DNA from: Asterias rubens
Taxonomy: Eukaryota > Echinodermata > Asteroidea > Forcipulatida > Asteriidae
Length of the DNA: 64,000 nt
Assembly (NCBI RefSeq): GCF_902459465.1
Contig: NC_047065.1
Location: forward strand, 20,969,828-21,033,827
Direction: 5' to 3'
Position 1 is the stretch's first letter, and every line of letters starts with the position of its first letter. The notes below the pieces were generated by a model. The model was not told where the DNA came from and made no database searches. It saw only the letters and a list, made by a program, of their open reading frames with translations. Shown here piece after piece: positions 60,301-64,000 of the stretch. The position numbers were made by a program, and so were the translations under genes.

Positions 60301-63300
60301 CATTCCATAATAGCATTGGTGCCGAACTGGATCATACACATTATCGGCCATATGAGTTGAAGAAAAAATTTGAAGACAATAAGTAGCGAGAAGATGACTG
60401 AAGTTGGATAAGATGGGTGATGTCTGGTGAACTTGAAGTAAATGACAGTTCTTAGCTGTAAGACATATGGTCTAGTGGAGAATTTCTTGGAGTTGATAAG
60501 TAGCCTCTCAACTTATTATTCTCATATTGTTCGTTTGTGTTTATTTTTGTCTGCAGGAAGAGATCGAGAATCGACCCAAGATATCTTCCCTCCTTAACAC
60601 CTTGGCTAATTACAAGTCTCTCCCTGAACACACGGAAGAACCTGGAGACAGGAAATCAGACAGGCCGACGACGGTATAGTTCTGAATTGTATTCTTGTAT
60701 TTAACTGGGGAGGGCTTTGAGAGGCTTGTGGGTTAGGGAGTCAGATGGATGACTAGAGTTTACTTGCATAGGAAAGCACAAGACAGGATCTGAGGCACAA
60801 TGAAAGGGGGCTTATTGCATTTTTCAAGTAGCAGTTTTTCCCCAATGGTTGTATTTTTTATATATGTTTATTGCTGAAACCACTCAAAAAGGCCAGTCTG
60901 ATATTCTTCCTACATGTACGTTAGTTTGTTTTCCGATTATCTTGCCCTCAGAAAATCAGCTTAATTGTTTGCCTCAATAACTTTTTTTTTACAGTAGTTT
61001 TGAATATCAAGCCTGAAAAGGGTTCCAACATGTGATTGACATGCAGGCTTGTACTAAACAACACATTTAAGTTCATAATAATTATTATTATACCCTCTTA
61101 TTCCTGTACAGAAAGGGGCTCAGATGGGCACTTTGATGGGTGTGTATCTCCCCTGTCTACAGAACATCCTTGGTGTCATCCTTTTTATTCGATTGTCTTG
61201 GATTGTTGGTACGGCTGGAGCGCTTGAGAGCTTCTTCATTGTCTTGATTTCTTGCTGTACCGTGAGTAAATTTTTTTTATTTTTTTTTTTAAATAGGCTA
61301 ATTGTTTTGGGTTTATCCATTTTGGGAGTAATGTCAGAATGTCCGTGTGTTATACAACATTTATACAGCAGTGTAGTGCCAATTCTAGGCGACATGCTGT
61401 TACATGTGAATGTCGCACTTTTTGCTTTTTGAGTTTTAAGATGTTTTTCGCAAAAGAATCTTTAGAAGGATCCTTTTACTAGGAGACTCCAACCACCATA
61501 ATCATTACAAGTTAATTGTTGCATTTTAATAATAACACCAATGATGCCTCAATTGGGAACTCAGTCACTGTTGCTTGCAAGACTAGGGAAACCTGTACCC
61601 AAACAAAGGCCCTTGCTATGTGAAACGGAAACAGTTTTTACATTGGACATGGTTTAGTGTCCCATACTAAGTACAAACAATTAATGGTAAGTTATCTTGC
61701 TCAAAGACAGAATTGCCACAACCAGGACCATTCATCGCTCGGCCGCAAAACAAATAATATTTTATTGTCTTAGCAAACTGATTGAGTAAACTAAACTAAA
61801 CTGAACTGAACTGAACTGAATAATCTTGTATCCACCTGTTGTTGTTTCCAGACCTTGTTAACAGCTATCTCAATGAGTGCCATTGCAACCAATGGCGTTG
61901 TACCAGCCGGGGGATCATACTTCATGATCTCTAGGGCGCTGGGTCCTGAATGGGGCGGGGCAGTAGGTATCCTTTTTTACCTCGGTACCACCTTTGCCTC
62001 TGCCATGTACATCCTAGGAGCTATCGAAATCCTCCTGGTGAGTCCGACAAGTTGTTGTTGTTGTTGTTGTTCCCGAGTCCTGTGAAAAAATATCACAGGC
62101 ATGTTACTCGGGTGGGATTCAACTAGACTAGCGAAGTTGCCCGGTAGCTAGAGGCAGTTCGAATCCTATGTTTTGGCAGCGGGTACCGCCATGATAATAG
62201 AGATGTTAAATTTGCATCGAGGATAAAGAATATTAATTGGTTTTTACACATACACCGATGTGTGTTAGCACTGTATACTCACAGGACTCGGGGAAAGTAC
62301 TGAGTATACAGTGCTAACAGTAACACAAATCGGTGTATGGGTAAAAAAAACAATTAATATTCTTTATCCTTGATGCAAATTTAACATCTCTATTGTTGTT
62401 GTTGTTGTTGATTTTGTTGTTTCGTTGCTGCTACTGCCACTTTCTGCGTCCTTGTTGTCGCTGGTGCTGCTGCTGTTGATACCCAAGCCTACATCCATAT
62501 GGACTGTAAAGAGTGTAACCCTGTTTCAGCCCTAGGAGTAGGTGGCAACAGCCTCTGGAATAAAATAATTGTAGCCTTGAAGTGGCCTTCCGGCCTTGTG
62601 TGTCTGGCAACTTCCATAAAAAAAAATTATACTAATATTTTAAAAAGTTGCAGTTGCTGTTGCTGCTGATTGATTTGTTCTTTTGTTTGTTAGGTTTTTT
62701 TTTTCTGTTTTTTTTTTTTTTATTGGATATTTTGGATCACAGTTTCAGACTTATTTTGTCAGCAATGACTTTCACCCCCGTTTATGGGTTGTGTGTTTCG
62801 TAAGATGTTGACGTTGCAGTAACAGATAGAAGTGTACTCTTCTGTAGATATACATCGCGCCAAGTATTTCACTATTTGGTGACATCACAGCGCTGGGCGC
62901 CAGCCAGAGTTCAGCAATGCTTAATAATATGAGGGTGTATGGGACCGGAATCCTCATGGTACTCTCCCTGCTGGTGTTCGTCGGTGTCAAGTACGTCAAC
63001 AAGTGCGCTTTTCTCTTCTTGATGTGTGTCCTCCTGACGATACTCAGTATGTACGTCGGGTACTTCACGCCCCATGAACTTGCGTAAGTTGAACAGGGTA
63101 ATTACCAAATTTTTTAAACTTAATTGTATGGGTTTTTTGTGGGGGGTTTTCGCGACATTGTGGGTTGGTATTTTTGTTAGTTTAATATTATATATATATT
63201 TAAAGGAGAAGAAAGAAAATTCCAGCTTGTCCAGATTGTCAATTTAATTTCTGATAAAACTAAAAAGTTGTTTATTTTATCCAGTAAAGGCCATTGAAAA

Positions 63301-63635
63301 CTACTGATGATGGAGCCTTGATCTGTCACGGAGTTTCTCCAAAACATGATTTTGTTTTTCCACCGAACTTATTAAGATTCAGTGATTGTCCTTGTTAAAA
63401 ACTAAACAACAATTTTGTTTTTGATTCAGATTCTGTGAGTTCGATAAAAACATAGCCCTGCAGTTTGACTCCAGTGAGGAAAACAACTGTAGCTTTTACA
63501 GTGACGGTAACGTGACCGCCCTTGGGGAGATGTACTGCACCTCCAATGAAACGGACGGCTGTAAAGATTACTTTGAGAAGAACGAGGTGCAATGGCAGAA
63601 CGGAATCCCTGGACTTGGCACGGGGCAATTATTAC
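42250..63635 (+). CDS. KCC-type potassium-chloride cotransporter, 5' part
   Basis: Nine exons, join(42250..42364,45310..45363,53994..54080,58280..58356,60557..60673,61112..61261,61852..62037,62848..63083,63430..63635), give 409 residues; the gene leaves the window at the right. The start MSATRFTV resembles KCC2/KCC4. [20 protein letters not shown] is the conserved KCC pre-membrane motif. [17 protein letters not shown] is TM1, with NI (168-169) and GVI (171-173) at the known ion sites. [20 protein letters not shown] follows. FVGVKYVNK then leads to the large extracellular loop with four cysteines (343, 361, 377, 385) and three Asn glycosylation sequons, a KCC hallmark absent from NKCC. KCCs couple K+ and Cl- exit, setting cell volume and chloride. 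Which of KCC1-4 it matches cannot be told; invertebrates often have one ancestral gene. Confidence 0.95.
43167..43358. repeat. 16-bp minisatellite in KCC intron 1
   Basis: Twelve copies of TTCGTACCCAAGTCAC, at 43167 and every 16 bp, with one T-for-C change at 43217. Open frames across it are artefacts. Confidence 0.95.
43735..43850. repeat. MITE family A, left end only
   Basis: GTAGACACTATTGTTAATTA, TAATGGGGAGAGGT and TTAAAACATTGTAAGAAACG match the family A left third. Confidence 0.7.
44294..44541. repeat. MITE family I (TTTCATGGCTCTGCTTAC ends)
   Basis: GTCCATTTCATGGCTCTGCT and AAGCAGAGCCATGATATTGG are inverted ends; inside are short GTAAGC/GCTTAC words. Confidence 0.8.
44542..45309. other. 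Rest of KCC intron 1
   Basis: Nothing recognised apart from T-rich tracts before exon 2. Confidence 0.4.
45310..45363 (+). CDS. KCC exon 2 (54 nt)
   Basis: [18 protein letters not shown] plus one base. Not conserved, accepted because acceptor (CGACCACAG), donor (GTAAGT) and phase 1-to-1 all fit. It could be skipped without a frame change. Confidence 0.6.
45836..46157. repeat. MITE with 60-bp terminal repeats
   Basis: AGATTTGAATAGTGTCTGGT at the left end pairs with ACCAGACAATATTCAAATCT at the right end. Truncated relative at 19560-19790. Confidence 0.88.
46465..46844. repeat. MITE family A, full length
   Basis: TTTAAAGGCAGTGGACACTA to TAGTGTCCACTGTCTTTAAA. One of the best preserved copies, with the GAGACC...GGTCTC centre intact. 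Confidence 0.92.
46845..47401. other. KCC intron 2, nothing recognised
   Basis: Short ATGTACATGTACATGTATG runs only. Confidence 0.4.
47402..47741. repeat. Fold-back element with ~130-bp arms
   Basis: CTGGCAGATAGTCTTGGTTC and GAACCAAGACTACCTGGCAG are the ends; ACAGGAGAGTCTTGG and CTATCACCCCC words pair inside. The spacer holds CCCCAAAATCAGGGGGGAAA. Arms are nearly identical. Confidence 0.88.
47742..49114. other. KCC intron 2, nothing recognised
   Basis: No exon or long inverted repeat; poly-G tract at about 48744. Confidence 0.4.
49115..49282. repeat. MITE family G relative
   Basis: TCCTAACTTTCACGAAACGC at the left end, GGGAAGAGTTTGGTGAAATT at the right end, with TTAGGATTAATCC-type words. 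Confidence 0.7.
49308..49511. repeat. MITE family A, right half
   Basis: GAGATGCTTGATTTCGAGAC to GTAACTACCAATAG; the left half is missing. Confidence 0.75.
49512..50030. repeat. GGGCGATCA-rich repeat
   Basis: At least seven GGGCGATCA / TGATCGCCC words and repeated GTGGGAACGC. Two direct copies of ATTTCACGCCTGCAACTAA lie at 49929 and 50002. Looks like a composite non-autonomous element. Confidence 0.55.
50169..50316. repeat. Palindromic MITE
   Basis: AATAGGAGACTTTTCAACGC and partner AGAAAGTCTCCCATT; GGCAGCAGACATACCGGGTA pairs with TACCCGGTAAGTCTGCTGCC. Confidence 0.85.
50435..50839. repeat. MITE family D, full length
   Basis: TTAAAGGATTCGGGCACATT to AGCACATAGACCCTTTAA; the centre has CGTCTCGGGAAGACGAAAATTATTTTAGCATG-type pairing. 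Sister copy at 53516-53945. Confidence 0.85.
51229..51545. repeat. MITE family A copy
   Basis: CTTAAAGACACTGGACACTA to AGTGTCCACTGCCTTTAAA, with internal deletions. Confidence 0.88.
51815..52062. repeat. MITE, clean CCTGGGCCCAATTTCATAG ends
   Basis: CCTGGGCCCAATTTCATAGA at the left end and its exact complement TCTATGAAATTGGGCCCAGG at the right end. Related partial ends are at 24142 and 38860. Confidence 0.92.
52063..52789. other. KCC intron 2, nothing recognised
   Basis: A faint family A remnant near 52080-52210. A 92-codon minus frame (52353-52631) has no family match. Confidence 0.4.
52790..52904. repeat. Short MITE
   Basis: GGCCCTTTTTGAAAACAAC and GATTTGAAAAGGGCC are the ends; CTTCGGC and GCCGAAG pair inside. 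Confidence 0.75.
53516..53945. repeat. MITE family D ending 48 bp before KCC exon 3
   Basis: TTTAAAGGTAATGTACTTTTT to AAGTACCCAAATCCTTTAA. Matches 50435-50839 inside (GATAGTAGAAAGCTTCCCTT). Confidence 0.88.
53994..54080 (+). CDS. KCC exon 3
   Basis: [20 protein letters not shown] then RYKPLFEPK. Acceptor CCTTTTACAG, donor GTGAGA. Low conservation, phase fits; also skippable in frame. Confidence 0.65.
54081..55252. other. KCC intron 3, left part
   Basis: Nothing recognised. Confidence 0.4.
55253..55618. repeat. TTAA-ended MITE, family A relative
   Basis: TTTAAAGGGAAGGTACACGT and ACGTGTACATCCTTCCCTTTAAA. The ends differ from family A, but the body (AGACCAGTCGTCTCACTTGG, CTTCAGAGGGAGTTGTTTC) is shared. 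A perfect TCTAGAAGTCTTTTATT palindrome replaces the GAGACC centre. Confidence 0.85.
55619..56934. other. KCC intron 3, middle part
   Basis: AT-rich. Two related blocks (ACATTCCAACTCACAGTAA and CTTCAAACTCGCAGTAA) near 56225 and 56413 suggest an old tandem duplication of about 190 bp. Confidence 0.4.
56935..57125 (+). repeat. Dispersed repeat, also at 62480-62615 (minus)
   Basis: GCCAGACACACAAGGCCTGA, GGGGCTGTTGCCACCTAC and TAGGGCTGAAACAGGGTTAC recur in inverted order in KCC intron 7. Confidence 0.75.
57358..57710. repeat. MITE family A, full length
   Basis: TTTAAAGGCAGTGGACACTA to CAGTGTCCACTGCCTTTAAA. Both ends are near consensus. Confidence 0.93.
57711..58279. other. KCC intron 3, right part
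   Basis: ATAATA microsatellite at about 58102-58127; otherwise nothing recognised. Confidence 0.4.
58280..58356 (+). CDS. KCC exon 4
   Basis: [20 protein letters not shown] then NMALYE; start of the NMALYEEE motif. Confidence 0.9.
58441..58830. repeat. MITE family A, full length
   Basis: TTTAAAGGCAGTGGACACTT to AGTGTCTAGTGTCTTTAAA. Begins 84 bp after the KCC exon 4 donor. Confidence 0.92.
59150..59280 (-). repeat. tRNA-derived SINE fragment
   Basis: Minus strand has a GGCTGAGCAGTTTAGTGCAT A-box-like region and GGTTTAAATCCCAGTC B box, then ACACTTGTGTCC as at 36290. Confidence 0.55.
59285..59375 (-). repeat. Second tRNA-derived SINE fragment
   Basis: Minus strand: GACCTAATAGTGGTCTAACA, CTTCAGCTCTAGAAGGTC and ATGGGTTCAAAACG. 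The arms do not make an intact cloverleaf, so it is not called a tRNA gene. Confidence 0.5.
59673..59824. repeat. MITE family H, short copy
   Basis: AGCGTTCGTTTAGCTCCCCT and GAGAAGCTAAACGAACGCAC; GGGTCGACCC words in both arms. Confidence 0.88.
59868..60125. repeat. GCCCCGCCGGCGAAGCC repeat
   Basis: Starts GCCCCGCCGGCGAAGCCAGC, a sequence type I associate with dispersed repeats in marine invertebrates; it contains a GTGTGCGTGTGTGTGC run. Only one copy is in the window. Confidence 0.4.
60557..60673 (+). CDS. KCC exon 5
   Basis: [20 protein letters not shown] to SDRPTT; conserved LLN-LANY segment. Confidence 0.94.
61112..61261 (+). CDS. KCC exon 6
   Basis: [20 protein letters not shown] to [11 protein letters not shown]1 and the start of TM2. 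Confidence 0.97.
61852..62037 (+). CDS. KCC exon 7
   Basis: [20 protein letters not shown] to [12 protein letters not shown]2 and TM3. Confidence 0.97.
62040..62066. repeat. TTG microsatellite
   Basis: GTTGTTGTTGTTGTTGTT tract right after KCC exon 7. A second one is at 62394-62410. Confidence 0.8.
62068..62395 (-). repeat. SINE-like element with a 200-bp hairpin
   Basis: Minus-strand tRNA-like head (CACCCGAGTAACATGCCTGT, as at 1780) and tail. 62196-62395 is a huge hairpin: AATAGAGATGTTAAATTTGC pairs with its complement ending at 62395, and ATACACCGATGTGTGTTAGC with a partner near 62320. Confidence 0.75.
62480..62615 (-). repeat. Inverted copy of the repeat at 56935
   Basis: CCTACATCCATATGGACTGT, TAACCCTGTTTCAGCCCTAG, GCCTTCCGGCCTTGTGTGTC. 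Confidence 0.75.
62848..63083 (+). CDS. KCC exon 8
   Basis: [20 protein letters not shown] to [10 protein letters not shown]4-TM5 with FVGVKYVNK. Confidence 0.96.
63430..63635 (+). CDS. KCC exon 9 (last in window)
   Basis: [20 protein letters not shown] to [11 protein letters not shown]; the cysteine-bonded extracellular loop. Ends in phase 1 at GTGAGT; the next exon lies beyond 64000. Confidence 0.95.
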
Positions 63636-64000
63636 GTGAGTCATCTGAGGGTCTGAATAGGTATAAATCGGTGTGGTTGTACCAGGGATGTGATTTCTCC
63701 GCCCGGATTTTCTTTTTCTGGTTTGATTGGCAGCATATTGCGCCACAGCACATTGTAAACCATTACATGATGCTAAGTTTAAGGAGAAGGCTACGCCCAA
63801 AATATTTTTATCCAGGTTACTAGTTCACAACTTTTAAAACAATTTTGTTTTATACAATGTAAATATTTTTCTCTGTATATTTTCCTGTAATTTTACCCCA
63901 GGTTGCCATGGGAATTTAGTTTCTAAAGAATAAATTCATGAATGAATGAATGGGAAAAAAGGTTTAATAATTTAAATGTAGTCCCACATACTTTGCAGGA
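63636..64000. other. KCC intron 9, partial
   Basis: No exon is seen before the edge. A GAATGAATGAATG run is near 63942. Confidence 0.6.

Overview
This window is eukaryotic nuclear DNA from an animal: intron-rich genes with consensus GT-AG splice sites set in a dense background of short inverted-repeat (MITE-like) elements, minisatellites and retroelement fragments. Three gene families resemble their vertebrate counterparts, while the repeats do not look like vertebrate, insect or nematode repeats. A marine invertebrate deuterostome, most likely an echinoderm and possibly a sea star, is my best inference; the sequence does not prove it.

Four protein-coding genes are supported. (1) 1403-4217, minus strand: a two-exon small heat shock protein of 467 residues whose alpha-crystallin domain is preceded by about 22 copies of a 15-residue Cys-Pro-Phe repeat. 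This is the most unusual gene here. (2) 16015-26786, plus: a complete ten-exon IST1 (ESCRT-III-like regulator), 398 residues. (3) 32751-39112, plus: a complete seven-coding-exon SLC38A7-like (SNAT7-like) amino acid transporter, 469 residues. (4) 42250 to beyond the right edge, plus: the first nine coding exons (409 residues) of a KCC-type potassium-chloride cotransporter of the SLC12A4-7 group. All exon joins keep frame.

Layout: 1-1402 minisatellite and inverted repeats; 1403-4217 small heat shock protein gene, with a SINE, a Penelope-like fragment, a LINE 3' end and a MITE in its intron; 4218-16014 a 12-kb stretch of repeats with no gene I can support; 16015-26786 IST1; 26787-32553 repeats and the presumed SLC38A7 5' region; 32751-39112 SLC38A7; 39113-42249 repeats; 42250-64000 KCC with very long repeat-filled introns.

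IST1, SLC38A7 and KCC lie head to tail on one strand. Their human relatives all map to chromosome arm 16q (SLC38A7, SLC12A4, IST1), so the cluster looks like old linkage. There is no evidence for co-function beyond all three acting on membranes (endosomal scission, lysosomal amino acid export, cell-volume and chloride control). Repeat calls rest on similarity within the window and on terminal inverted repeats seen by eye; boundaries are good to about 5-20 bp.
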